DNA of 64,000 nucleotides from CAMAVH01 sp046297835 (GCA_046297835.1 JBKBHI010000011.1:1-64000); one strand, 5' to 3'. Shown: positions 32,895 through 41,227, counted from the first letter of the stretch. Numbers and translations are program-made. The notes: generated by a model not told the origin, from the sequence alone.

Positions 32895-32980
32895 CGTCAT
32901 CCTCGGGCTTGACCCGAGATCCATGGTCAACCGCCTGAGCGCCCGCTAGCTGGACCCTCGGGTCAAGCCCGAGGGTGACG
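32895..32980. repeat. Large inverted repeat element upstream of ygfZ
   Basis: CGTCATCCTCGGGCTTGACC (32895 on) is complementary, with few mismatches, to GGTCAAGCCCGAGGGTGACG ending at 32980; the loop is about 46 bases. Extragenic palindromes with CTCGGGCTTGACCCGAG are common in this bacterial group. Here it lies between ygfZ (outward promoter side) and the glycosyltransferase operon. Confidence 0.8.
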
Positions 32981-33105
32981 GCGAGCCGTCTAAGGGTCAG
33001 CCGGTCGGTTTCCCGCGGGAAAGCCCCCCGACCCTGGCCATATGGCGCTCCGCGCCTTATAACCCCGGAAACGCCTCGCCTCAGAACGCCCGAAAAGACG
33101 GCCTC

Positions 33106-34059
33106 TTGAACGTCCTGTTCGTCACCTCCACCCGCATCGGCGACGCCGTGCTCTCGACCGGCCTGCTCGATCACGTGATCCGCAGCCGGCCCGGCGCGCG
33201 GATCACCGTCGCTTGCGGCCCGGCGGCTGCCGGCCTGTTCTCTGGCGTGCCCGGGCTGGCGCGCGTCATCGCCATCCCGAAGCGGCCCTATGGCTTGCAT
33301 TGGCTCGACCTCTGGCGGCAGGTCGCGCCGACCGTCTGGTCGCTGGTGCTGGACCTGCGCGGCTCGGCGCTCGGCTGGACGCTGCTGGCGCGCGAGCGCC
33401 GCGTCTATCGCACGCCCGACACGCCGGTCCATCGCGTGCGCCAGCTCTCCGACGCGCTCGGTCTCCGCGAGCCGGCCGCGCCGCGCCTGTGGACGCTGCC
33501 CGAGCACGAGGCCGCCGCCGCCCGGCTGATTCCGGAGGGCGGCCCGGTCCTCGCGATCGGGCCGACCGCGAACTGGCGCGGCAAGGAATGGCCGGCGGAA
33601 CATTTTGTCGCGCTGATCGCGCGTCTGACCGGGCCGCAGGGCGTTTTGCCCGGCGCACGCGTCGCCGTGTTCGGCGGGCCGGGCGAGCGCGCCGCCGCCC
33701 TGGCGGTGCTGGCGGCCATCCCCGAGGCGCGCCGCATCGATCTCGTCGGCACCGTCGATCTCTTGACCGCCTATGCCTGCCTCAAGCGCGCGGCGCTCTA
33801 TGTCGGTAACGATTCGGGCCTAATGCACATGGCTGCCGCCGCCGGCGCGCCGACGCTCGGCCTGTTCGGCCCGTCGCGCGACGAGCATTATTCACCGTGG
33901 GGACCAAAATGCGCCGTGGCGCGCGCGGTTCCTTACGACAACATCTTCCCGCCGGGTTACGATTGGCGCACCACCGGCACGCTGATGGGCAGCCTGCCGG
34001 TCGAAAGCGTCGCCGCCGCCGCCGAAGCGCTGTGGCGCCGCAGCCAGGAGACGCCGTGA
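33106..34059 (+). CDS. Glycosyltransferase family 9 (heptosyltransferase-like)
   Basis: The 317-residue protein has the GT9 layout: MNVLFVTSTRIGDAVLSTGLL at the N-terminus, LDLRGSALGWTLLARERR, a central GPTANWRGKEWPAEHF and the donor-site block YVGNDSGLMHMAAAAGAPTLGLFGPS. GT9 enzymes transfer heptose or related sugars from ADP-activated donors onto the lipopolysaccharide core at the inner face of the inner membrane. The start is TTG 33106, which fits the family's N-terminus. It leads a five-gene unit with overlapping starts and stops. Confidence 0.88.
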   Translation: MNVLFVTSTRIGDAVLSTGLLDHVIRSRPGARITVACGPAAAGLFSGVPGLARVIAIPKRPYGLHWLDLWRQVAPTVWSLVLDLRGSALGWTLLARERRVYRTPDTPVHRVRQLSDALGLREPAAPRLWTLPEHEAAAARLIPEGGPVLAIGPTANWRGKEWPAEHFVALIARLTGPQGVLPGARVAVFGGPGERAAALAVLAAIPEARRIDLVGTVDLLTAYACLKRAALYVGNDSGLMHMAAAAGAPTLGLFGPSRDEHYSPWGPKCAVARAVPYDNIFPPGYDWRTTGTLMGSLPVESVAAAAEALWRRSQETP

Positions 34060-34829
34060 ACCCGCCGAGCGCGCGAAAATTGTCGGCCCTGATCGTCGCG
34101 CATAACGAGGAGGCGCAGCTCGCCGCCTGCCTCGACACGCTGCGCTTTGCCGACGAGATCGTCGTCGTGCTCGACAAGTGCACCGACGGCACCAAGGAGA
34201 TCGCCGCGCGCTATACCGACAAGCTGATCGAAGGCGCGTGGCCCATCGAGGGCGAGCGGCGCAATCTCGGTATCGACGCCTGCTCCGGCGACTGGATTCT
34301 CGAAGTGGACGCCGACGAGCGCGTGCCCGAAGGGCTGGCGCGCGAGATTCGCGCCGTGATCGCCGGCGCGCCGTTCGGCCATTTCCTGATCCCGTACGAC
34401 AATTACGTCGGCGACCGGCTGGTGCGCTACGGCTGGGGCGCGTCCTGGGGCGTCAGCGCCACGGTGCGTTTGTTCGCCAAGGGCGCGAAGCGCTGGGGCA
34501 TGAGCCGCATCCATCCGCCGGTGGAGTTGCGCGGCCCGCGCGGCACGCTGGCGACGCCGATGATCCATTACGTCGACCGCGACATTTCCGACATGCTGCG
34601 TCGGCTCGACCGCTACACCACGTCGCGCGCCGCCGATCTGCGCGCCTCGGGCGACATCGGCACCTTCGGCAACAACCTGCGCCGCCTGTTCTCGCGCTTC
34701 TTCAAATGCTACGTCGGTCGCAAAGGCTATCGCGAAGGCTATTACGGCTTCCTCATCGCGCTGCTCGCCGGCCTGTTCCCGCTGCTGTCATGGCTCAAGG
34801 CCAAGCTGGAAACGAGGAGCGAGACCTGA
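34056..34829 (+). CDS. Glycosyltransferase family 2 (WaaE/KdtX-like)
   Basis: The 257-residue protein has a GT2 GT-A fold: KLSALIVAHNEEAQLAACLDTL, FADEIVVVLDKCTDGT, DWILEVDADERVPEGLAREI (DXD-type metal site DADE), and a C-terminal hydrophobic segment (YYGFLIALLAGLFPLLSWL). The pattern is that of WaaE/KdtX-like lipopolysaccharide core glucosyltransferases. GTG 34056 overlaps the GT9 stop (GTGA) and its own stop overlaps the next ATG, so translation is coupled across all three. Confidence 0.85.
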   Translation: MNPPSARKLSALIVAHNEEAQLAACLDTLRFADEIVVVLDKCTDGTKEIAARYTDKLIEGAWPIEGERRNLGIDACSGDWILEVDADERVPEGLAREIRAVIAGAPFGHFLIPYDNYVGDRLVRYGWGASWGVSATVRLFAKGAKRWGMSRIHPPVELRGPRGTLATPMIHYVDRDISDMLRRLDRYTTSRAADLRASGDIGTFGNNLRRLFSRFFKCYVGRKGYREGYYGFLIALLAGLFPLLSWLKAKLETRSET

Positions 34830-35890
34830 TGCGCGTGATGCAGGTCATGGCCGGCGCGCCCCAGGGTGGAGCGGAAGCCTTCTTCGTGCGCCTGACCGCC
34901 GGCTTGGCCGAAGCCGGCATCGCCAGCCATGCCGTGCTACGGCCGCATCCCGAACGCATCGAAACCTTGCTCGCGGCCGGCGTCGGCGTCACCGAATTGC
35001 CGTTTGGCGGGCTCGGCGACCGTCTGTTCGGCCGCACGCGCGGCGGCCTGCTCCGCGCCATGCGGAGCTTCAAGCCCGATGTCGTCATAACCTGGATGAA
35101 TCGCGCCACGCGCTTCATGCCGCAGCCGCGCCCGCTGCCTTACGTCCATGTCGCGCGGCTCGGCGGCTATTACGACCTCAAATATTACAAGCGCTGCGAC
35201 TGGCTGGTCGGCAACACCAAGGACATCGTCGATTATCTCGTCGATTCCGGCTGGGCGGCCGAGCGCGCGCGCTATCTGCCGAATTTCGCCGACGAGACGG
35301 TCGCGCCTGCCGTGCCGCGCGCCAGCTTGGACACGCCGAACGGCGTGCCGCTGTTCCTCGCGCTCGGTCGCTTGCATGTCAACAAAGGCTTCGACGTGCT
35401 GCTCGACGCCATGGTGCGCCTGCCGCGCGCTTATCTGTGGCTCGCCGGCGACGGCCCGCTGCGCGGCGATCTCGAAGCCCAGACCGCGCGCCTCGGCATC
35501 GGCGAGCGCGTGCGCTTTCTCGGCTGGCGCGACGACACGCCGGCCCTGATGGCCGCCGCCGACGCCCTGGTCTGCCCGTCGCGCCACGAACCGCTCGGCA
35601 ACGTGGTGATCGAAGCCTGGTCGCGCGGCTTGCCGGTGATCGCGGCGCGCGCGCAAGGCCCCTCGGCGTTGATCGACGACGAAGTGACGGGCCTCCTTGT
35701 GCCGACCGAGGACAGCCGCGCTTTGGCGGCCGCCATGACGCGGCTCGCCGCCGACCAGAATTTGGCGGTGACGCTCGGCGCGAGCGGCCGCTCGGCCTAT
35801 CGCGAGCAATTCTCCAAGGCCGCCGTGGTGGCGCGCTATGCCGATTTCCTGCGCGAGATCGTCGCGACAAGCGGCGCGGCGAAAGGGTAG
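34829..35890 (+). CDS. Glycosyltransferase family 4
   Basis: The 353-residue protein begins MRVMQVMAGAPQGGAEAFFV (the GT-B N-terminal glycine-rich loop) and has VPLFLALGRLHVNKGFDVLLDAM, RVRFLGWRDDTPALMAAADALVCPSRHEPLGNVVIEAWSRGLPVIA-like EX7E donor-site residues (Glu in HEPLGNVVIEAW). GT4 enzymes use nucleotide sugars for surface glycans. ATG 34829 sits inside the previous stop (TGATG). It ends 9 bases before asnB. Confidence 0.87.
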   Translation: MRVMQVMAGAPQGGAEAFFVRLTAGLAEAGIASHAVLRPHPERIETLLAAGVGVTELPFGGLGDRLFGRTRGGLLRAMRSFKPDVVITWMNRATRFMPQPRPLPYVHVARLGGYYDLKYYKRCDWLVGNTKDIVDYLVDSGWAAERARYLPNFADETVAPAVPRASLDTPNGVPLFLALGRLHVNKGFDVLLDAMVRLPRAYLWLAGDGPLRGDLEAQTARLGIGERVRFLGWRDDTPALMAAADALVCPSRHEPLGNVVIEAWSRGLPVIAARAQGPSALIDDEVTGLLVPTEDSRALAAAMTRLAADQNLAVTLGASGRSAYREQFSKAAVVARYADFLREIVATSGAAKG

Positions 35891-35899
35891 AATCGCGCC

Positions 35900-37660
35900 A
35901 TGTGCGGAATCGCGGGACTCATGCGCGCGGACGGCGCGACGCCTTCTTCGGCGGCGCTCGACGCGCTCGCCGGCGCGCTGGCCCATCGCGGGCCGGACGG
36001 CGCGGGGCGCTATGTCGGCGCCGGGGTCGGTCTGGTGCAGACGCGCCTCGCCATCATCGACCTCGCCACCGGCGACCAGCCGTTCTTCGAGCCCGGCGGC
36101 GCGGCGCTGATCGCCAACGGCGAGATCTATAATTACATCGAGCTGCGCGCCGAATTGCAGGGCGTCAATTTCGCGACGCAATCCGATTGCGAGCTGCCGC
36201 TGCATCTCTATCGCCGCCTCGGCCTGCGCTACACGTCGAAGCTGCGCGGCATGTATGCCATCGTGATCCACGATCCCGAGGCCGACCGGCTGGTGATCTC
36301 GCGCGATCCGTTCGGCATCAAGCCGCTCTATTACGTCGAGAACGCCGAGGGCTTCGCCTTCGCCTCCGAGCCGGCGGCGCTGATCCGCGCCGGCTTCGCC
36401 CAAGCCGCGCTCGATCCGGCGCGGCGCAACGAGCTGCTGCAATTGCAGTTCACCACCGGCCGCGACACCTTGTTCGCCGGCATCCGCCGCGTGCTGCCGG
36501 GCGAGACGCTGGTGGTGAGCCACGGCCGCATCGTCGAGCGCCATCGTCAGGACGCGCTACCGCAAGGCCGGGCGGTGGAGATCGACGAGGCGACGGCGCT
36601 GGCCAAGCTCGACGCGGTGCTGGAAGACAGCGTGCGCGTGCATCAGCGCTCCGACGTGCCCTACGGGATGTTCCTCTCGGGCGGCGTCGATTCGAGCGCC
36701 ATCCTCGCGTTGATGGCCCGGCTCAACACGCGCCCCGTGCTGGCCTATACCGCCGGCTTCCCGGAATCGGGCGCGCGCGACGAGCGCGCGCACGCCCGCA
36801 AGGTCGCCCACAGGCTCGGCGCGCGCCATGTCGAGGTCGAGTTCGGCGAAGAAGATTTCTGGTCGCTGCTGCCCGAGATCGCCGCGGCGATGGACGATCC
36901 GGCCGCCGATTACGCCATCCTGCCGACCTACAAGCTGGCGCGCGAAGCCAAGCGCGAGGTGAAAGTGATTCTGTGCGGCGAGGGCGGCGACGAACTGTTC
37001 GGCGGCTACGGCCGCTATCGCAGCGTCATGCGCCCCTGGTGGCGCGGCGGGCGCACGCTGCGCGCGCGCGGCGCGCTGGAGAAGCTCGACATCCTGCGCG
37101 CCGATCTCGCCGGCTGGCGCGACGGCATCGCCGCCGCCGAAGCGACCGAATCGACGGCCGGCCGCTCGCGCGTGCAGGTCGCCCAGGCGGTCGATTTCGC
37201 CGACTGGATGCCGCACGACCTGCTGACCAAGCTCGATCGCTGCCTGATGGCGCATGGCGTCGAGGGCCGCACGCCGTTCCTCGATCCCGAGGTCGCCAAG
37301 TTCGCCTTCCGCTTGCCGGACGGGCTCAAGATCCGCAAGGGCGTCGGCAAATATCTGCTGCGCCGCTGGCTTGACGCGCAAGTGCCCGAGGCCGACGCCT
37401 TCAGCAAGAAGCGCGGCTTCACCGTGCCGGTGGCGCGCTGGATCGCGCGCCGCGGGAGCACGCTCGGGCCGCTCGTCGCCGCATCGCCGGCCATCGCCGA
37501 GATCTGCCTGCCGGGTCGCGTCGAAAAGCTGTTCCGCGAAGCCGACGACAAGCGCAAGGGTTTCGCCGCCTGGATATTGCTGTTCTACGCCCTGTGGCAC
37601 CGCGTTCATATCGAGGGCGTGGCGCCCAAGGGCGACGTGTTCGAGAGTCTCGCCGCATGA
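35900..37660 (+). CDS. asnB: Glutamine-hydrolysing asparagine synthase
   Basis: The 586-residue protein starts with the nucleophile Cys2 (MCGIAGLMRADG), has the class II glutaminase domain (LAHRGPDGAGRYVG, NGEIYNYIELRAEL, RDPFGIKPLYYVE) and then the ATP pyrophosphatase motif SGGVDSSAILALMAR near residue 259, followed by CGEGGDELFGGYGRY and FLDPEVAKFAFRLP. It amidates aspartate, or in surface-polysaccharide clusters sometimes another carboxyl, using glutamine. Its place inside a run of glycosyltransferase genes leaves sugar amidation possible, but free asparagine synthesis is equally open. Confidence 0.9.
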   Translation: MCGIAGLMRADGATPSSAALDALAGALAHRGPDGAGRYVGAGVGLVQTRLAIIDLATGDQPFFEPGGAALIANGEIYNYIELRAELQGVNFATQSDCELPLHLYRRLGLRYTSKLRGMYAIVIHDPEADRLVISRDPFGIKPLYYVENAEGFAFASEPAALIRAGFAQAALDPARRNELLQLQFTTGRDTLFAGIRRVLPGETLVVSHGRIVERHRQDALPQGRAVEIDEATALAKLDAVLEDSVRVHQRSDVPYGMFLSGGVDSSAILALMARLNTRPVLAYTAGFPESGARDERAHARKVAHRLGARHVEVEFGEEDFWSLLPEIAAAMDDPAADYAILPTYKLAREAKREVKVILCGEGGDELFGGYGRYRSVMRPWWRGGRTLRARGALEKLDILRADLAGWRDGIAAAEATESTAGRSRVQVAQAVDFADWMPHDLLTKLDRCLMAHGVEGRTPFLDPEVAKFAFRLPDGLKIRKGVGKYLLRRWLDAQVPEADAFSKKRGFTVPVARWIARRGSTLGPLVAASPAIAEICLPGRVEKLFREADDKRKGFAAWILLFYALWHRVHIEGVAPKGDVFESLAA

Positions 37661-38697
37661 CCGCCTTGCCCGACCGTATCGTCATCCGCCGTCCCGACGA
37701 TTGGCATCTGCACTTGCGTGACGGCGCGATGCTGGCGAGCGTGCTGCCCCATTCGGCCCGCCAGTTCGCCCGCGCCATCGTCATGCCGAACCTCGTGCCG
37801 CCGGTGACGACGCCGCAAATGGCCGTGGCTTATCGCGCGCGTATTGCGGCGCTGCTGGCGGGCGCGGATTTCACGCCGCTGATGACCTGCTATCTCACCG
37901 ATGCCACCGATCCGGACGAGATCGCGCAGGGATATCGCGACGGCAGCTTCACCGCCGCCAAGCTCTATCCGGCGCACGCCACCACCAATTCGGCGCATGG
38001 CGTCAGCGATATTTCCAAGATCGACGCCGTGCTCGACCGCATGGCCGAGATGGGCATGCCGCTCCTTGTGCATGGCGAAGTGACCGATCCCGCGGTGGAC
38101 ATCTTCGACCGCGAAGCCGTGTTCATCGAGCGCGTGCTGATCCCGACGCTCAAGCGCCACCCGAATCTGAAAGTCGTGATGGAGCACATCACGACCGAGG
38201 AGGCGGCGGGTTTCGTGCTCGGCTCGGGCGCGAACGTGGCGGCCACCGTCACGCCGCACCATCTCGTCATCAACCGCAATTCCATGTTCGCCGGCGGCTT
38301 GCGGCCGCACGCCTATTGCCTGCCAGTCGCCAAGCGCGAGAAGCATCGCTTGGCGCTGCGCAAGGCGGTTGCGTCGGGCTCGCCCAAACTGTTCATCGGC
38401 ACCGATTCCGCGCCGCACGCGCGCGAGGCCAAGGAAAGCGGCTGCGGCTGCGCCGGCATCTTCTGCGCGCCGGCCGCGCTCGAAGTCTATCTGTCCGTCT
38501 TCGCCGAGGAGGGCGCGCTCGGCGCGTTCGAGGCCTTCGCCAGCGAGAACGGCGCGCGCTTCTACGGCTTGCCGCTGAACGAGGGCACGGTGACGCTCAA
38601 GCGCGAAAGCTGGACCGTGCCGGACACTTTGCCGGCGGCGGACACGACCGTGATTCCCTTCATGGCCGGCCAGACGCTCGCCTGGAAGCTCGCTTAG
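37657..38697 (+). CDS. pyrC: Dihydroorotase (PyrC, type II)
   Basis: The 346-residue enzyme has the metal ligands WHLHLRDG at the N-terminus, the carboxylated Lys in AAKLYPAHATTNS, His in LLVHGEV and VVMEHITT, and the catalytic Asp in FIGTDSAPH. It closes N-carbamoyl-aspartate to dihydroorotate in pyrimidine synthesis. ATG 37657 overlaps the asnB stop (ATGA), so pyrC is the last coupled gene of the glycosyltransferase unit. An additional 21 in-frame codons upstream lie inside asnB and are not needed. Confidence 0.94.
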   Translation: MTALPDRIVIRRPDDWHLHLRDGAMLASVLPHSARQFARAIVMPNLVPPVTTPQMAVAYRARIAALLAGADFTPLMTCYLTDATDPDEIAQGYRDGSFTAAKLYPAHATTNSAHGVSDISKIDAVLDRMAEMGMPLLVHGEVTDPAVDIFDREAVFIERVLIPTLKRHPNLKVVMEHITTEEAAGFVLGSGANVAATVTPHHLVINRNSMFAGGLRPHAYCLPVAKREKHRLALRKAVASGSPKLFIGTDSAPHAREAKESGCGCAGIFCAPAALEVYLSVFAEEGALGAFEAFASENGARFYGLPLNEGTVTLKRESWTVPDTLPAADTTVIPFMAGQTLAWKLA

Positions 38698-38788
38698 TTA
38701 AGGCCGGTTAACCATAAGCCGCGCTGGCGCGGCCCTTCGCGCTTCGCTAGGCTTGGCGTCCGCCAGGATGGCGATCACGGAGGGCATG

Positions 38789-38992
38789 ATGAGTCCGAAA
38801 TTCGCGTTTCTCGCCGCGAGCCTCACGGCGCTCGCCGCTTGCGCCGAGCCGCAGCCGTGGCCCGGCAGCGCCGCGTTCCAACCCGACCTCGCCTATTGCT
38901 ACGTCACCTTGGCGAACGTCGATTGCTACGCCAATCCGCAGCCGCGCCAAGGCTACCGCCAAGTGACCCGCGCGATCATCGCGCCGCACTAA
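38789..38992 (+). CDS. Small lipoprotein, function unknown
   Basis: The 67-residue product has a lipoprotein signal (FAFLAASLTALAAC with lipobox LAAC), then a Trp/Tyr-rich body with a Cys pair (AYCYVTLANVDCYANPQP) that could form a disulfide. I do not recognise a named family. ATG 38789 lies four bases after GGAGGG (38779-38784); ATG 38786 and 38768 are in frame. Its stop (TAA 38990-38992) overlaps the stop of the gene on the opposite strand. Confidence 0.65.
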   Translation: MSPKFAFLAASLTALAACAEPQPWPGSAAFQPDLAYCYVTLANVDCYANPQPRQGYRQVTRAIIAPH

Positions 38993-39180
38993 GTCTCCGG
39001 CGCGAGATCGCAGTCGGCGCCCTGGCAGCAATCGAGCACGTTCGAGCCGCAGGCGCTGCATTGCGCATGGCCGTGCACGTAGATCATCGCCGCCTGTTGG
39101 CCGCAGCGCGGGCAGCGCCCGGCGTCGGGCGTCAGCGGGGCCAGCTTGGGCCGGATGTCGCTGGGTTGATCGGCGTCCAT
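38989..39180 (-). CDS. Small zinc-ribbon protein
   Basis: A 63-residue protein with two CxxC pairs: RCPRCGQQAAMIYVHGHAQC and SACGSNVLDCCQGADC, giving at least one likely structural zinc site. No DNA-binding or enzyme domain is seen. ATG 39180 starts MDADQPSDIRP; the open frame continues further upstream without support. It is divergent from the HExxH gene (20 bases between starts) and converges, with overlapping stops, on the small lipoprotein gene. Confidence 0.7.
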   Translation of the reverse strand: MDADQPSDIRPKLAPLTPDAGRCPRCGQQAAMIYVHGHAQCSACGSNVLDCCQGADCDLAPET

Positions 39181-39200
39181 GGCGAGGATTATAAAGCCGC

Positions 39201-39839
39201 ATGATTTTGACGCCAATCGCGCCCGAGGATTTGCCCAGGCTGCTGGCCGCTTTCGCTGGCGGATTGCCGGCCGGCGACCCGCTCGCGCGCGCCGCGTTCG
39301 GGCGCATCGCCGGAGGGCCTTGGGCCTTCGTTGGGGAGGGGGCCGAGGAAAACGCGCGGCTGGGCGCGGTCGCGCTGGCGACGCGCCTCGGCATCCCGAC
39401 GCTGGAGGAGGAGCCGGCGCGGGCGTTCAGCTGGGACGGCCAGGCCATTCGCGCGCTCAGCGAACCCTGCGTGCTGCTGCACGAGATCGCCCATTGGCAG
39501 ATCAGCCCGCCGGCGCGGCGCGGGCTGTACGATTTCGGCCTCGGCGCCGGGCCGGAAACCGGCCGGCGCGACGACGCCGAGGCGGCGCGCTGCGTCGATT
39601 TCGCCGTCCAGGAGCGCGAGGAGGCGATGGCCTCGCTGCTCGGCATCCTGTGGGAGACGGAATTGGGCCAGCCGGCCGTGCTGGCCTTCGCCGAGCAGAA
39701 CTGGCTGGAGCGCGCCGACCAGCCCGGCACGCCGGCCTATTTCGCCCAGGTCATCGGCTGGTTGCATGCGGCCGGCCTGATCGACGCCGAGGCGCGTCCG
39801 CGCATGACGGCGGGTGGCGCGGAGAGCGCGGCGGCCTGA
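39201..39839 (+). CDS. HExxH protein resembling EpmC (EF-P hydroxylase family)
   Basis: The 212-residue protein has the block CVLLHEIAHWQISPPARRGLYDFG with a zinc/iron-type HExxH (His-Glu-Ile-Ala-His), then a run of acidic residues and VQEREEAMASLLGILWE. EpmC, which hydroxylates the modified lysine of elongation factor P, has ALHEIAHWCIAG, RR-L-DFGYW and E-KPQALEW at the same places. The N-terminus and YW motif differ, and the full set of EpmC motifs is not present, so the family link is moderate. No epmA, epmB or efp lies in the window. Confidence 0.6.
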   Translation: MILTPIAPEDLPRLLAAFAGGLPAGDPLARAAFGRIAGGPWAFVGEGAEENARLGAVALATRLGIPTLEEEPARAFSWDGQAIRALSEPCVLLHEIAHWQISPPARRGLYDFGLGAGPETGRRDDAEAARCVDFAVQEREEAMASLLGILWETELGQPAVLAFAEQNWLERADQPGTPAYFAQVIGWLHAAGLIDAEARPRMTAGGAESAAA

Positions 39840-39858
39840 TCCTGATTTTTCGGGAGAA

Positions 39859-39933
39859 TGGTGCTGCCGAGAGGAATTGAACCTCCGACCTACGCCTTAC
39901 CAAGGCGTTGCTCTACCCCTGAGCTACGGCAGC
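39859..39933 (-). tRNA. tRNA-Thr (anticodon GGT)
   Basis: The reverse complement folds as a cloverleaf: acceptor GCTGCCG/CGGCAGC, D-arm AGCTCAGGGGTAGAGC, anticodon stem-loop ACGCC-TTGGTAA-GGCGT with GGT, T-arm GAGGTTCAATTCCTC, discriminator A and encoded CCA (39861-39859). It reads ACC/ACT threonine codons. Confidence 0.95.
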
Positions 39934-40304
39934 ATACCGTGAAGAAATCGCGCCTTTTGGCGCGAGGGCCGTGAAAACACCGCGTTTTTGGCGCGGGGGT
40001 CGTTAAGGGCGCGCACCATGCCACAGGCGATGATGCGACGCAAGCGACGGTCGCGGCGTCGCGAATCGCCGGAAAAGCGCAGCGGCCCAAGGACATAGCG
40101 CGCTTTGCCTGAGCCGGTGAGGCCGCAGATTAAGCTTACGCGGTTAAGGTTAACAGGCGATGAAGCGGATCACCGATAAGCCATGCGCCCGGCGCAGTGC
40201 TGCGGCGCAACAACGCTGATTCTCAACGCCATGGCTGATCCGTAAATTAACGACATCAAGGCGCTGTCCCCCGGCTGCCGCAACCTATGAGCGAGGTACG
40301 CACC
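39934..40304. other. Gap with no convincing gene
   Basis: This 371-base stretch beside tRNA-Thr has a CGCGCC-TTTT-GGCGCG hairpin at 39949-39964 and several TTAA words but no open frame with family support. Upstream signals for tRNA-Thr (minus) and for the gene at 40305 (plus) probably lie here. Confidence 0.5.
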
Positions 40305-40577
40305 ATGGATCTGTTTCTCGTCGAGCACATTCGCGAAAACGTTCGCGCGCGTCATGGCGATGGTTGGCTCTATGTCGCCGCCGTCGAGGCCGATACCACC
40401 CGTCGTGCGGGCGCGGCGATCGAGTTTCTCGCCCTGGCCGTCGTCCGCGGCGTGAAGGCCCTGGCGGTTCGCGCCGTCGCCGTCCTGCGCGGCGAGGGCC
40501 TCGTCCCGGTGCGCGTCGCCGCCCGCCAGCAGCGTGTCGATCTGGCCGCCCGCAACGACGACCGCGCCGCCGCTTAA
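40305..40577 (+). CDS. Hypothetical protein
   Basis: I do not recognise this 90-residue Ala/Arg-rich protein (MDLFLVEHIRENVRARHG, then AIEFLALAVVRGVKALAVRAVAVL). The middle could form one hydrophobic helix. GAGG at 40291-40294 fits ATG 40305 better than ATG 40287. It is followed closely by a strong terminator, which supports a real transcript. Third-position GC is high, as in neighbours. Confidence 0.5.
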   Translation: MDLFLVEHIRENVRARHGDGWLYVAAVEADTTRRAGAAIEFLALAVVRGVKALAVRAVAVLRGEGLVPVRVAARQQRVDLAARNDDRAAA

Positions 40578-40610
40578 GGCTGCTTGGACGGACCACCCCG
40601 CCGTCCATCA

Positions 40611-40641
40611 CGCGCCGCATCCATTGCGGCGCGTTTTTTTT
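40611..40641 (+). terminator. Rho-independent terminator
   Basis: CGCGCCGCA (40611-40619) pairs with TGCGGCGCG (40625-40633), followed by T8. It follows the hypothetical gene ending at 40577. Confidence 0.9.
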
Positions 40642-40673
40642 CGCCTACATCTGTAGGGCGGCGGCATTTTCTA

Positions 40674-40692
40674 GTTGCGATCAATTCGCAAC
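40674..40692 (+). promoter_or_regulatory. Palindromic operator candidate
   Basis: GTTGCGA (40674-40680) and TCGCAAC (40686-40692) form a perfect 7-base inverted repeat with spacer TCAAT, in AT-rich sequence just upstream of the gene at 40737. TTGCGA-N5-TCGCAA resembles Fur-family (Fur/Mur-like) boxes of alphaproteobacteria; this is inference from the pattern alone. Its position, about 45 bases before the start codon, would cover a promoter. Confidence 0.5.
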
Positions 40693-40736
40693 AAGTGCAA
40701 ATTGGCAATGAGCCGAACCCGTTAGAGGTGAGAGAC

Positions 40737-41006
40737 ATGACCGATAAACCCAAGAAGCCCCTGCTGTCCGTCGAAGCCCAGGCCGAGGAAGCCGTGCGCG
40801 AAGCCCGCCGCGCCGCCGCGCTGCGCGCCAATCTGGGCCGCCGCAAGGACCAGAGCGAAGCGCGCGACGATGCCGCGCCGGCCGCCCCCGCTACCGGCGC
40901 GGCCGATCCTCATGCTTCCTTCTTTGAAGCCGAGGCGGACGCCGCCGTGCGCGAAGCGCGCCGCGAAGCCGCTCTGCGCGCCAGCCCGGTCCAAAAGAAG
41001 CACTGA
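40737..41006 (+). CDS. Small charged protein with an internal repeat
   Basis: The 89-residue product holds two copies of a helical unit, EAQAEEAVREARRAAALRA (residues about 14-32) and EAEADAAVREARREAALRA, joined by an Ala/Pro linker. Each unit should make a short amphipathic or charged helix. No family is recognised; no signal peptide is present. GAGGTGAGAG just upstream supports ATG 40737. A palindromic operator candidate sits 45 bases upstream. Confidence 0.65.
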   Translation: MTDKPKKPLLSVEAQAEEAVREARRAAALRANLGRRKDQSEARDDAAPAAPATGAADPHASFFEAEADAAVREARREAALRASPVQKKH

Positions 41007-41227
41007 TTCGCACGCCGCGCGAAGTTATCCCCAGATTTAGGGGGTGGCTTCGCGCCGGCTCGCCAAATCTTGCGTCCATGCTTGAGCCATGCAAAATCCT
41101 CGGGTAAACCCGGGGAGCGCGCCCTGAAAACTCCTCAGGTCCGCCGCATCGCCGCCCGCTGACGGGCGGATATTGTCCCGCCCCGCCGCCCGCTTGCCGG
41201 CGGAGACCCGCATGGAGACGCGCCCGA

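Noticed and set aside
40130..40260. CtrA-type sites in TTAA-containing sequence
   Set aside because: The spacing between TTAA words does not fit the TTAA-N7-TTAA pattern.
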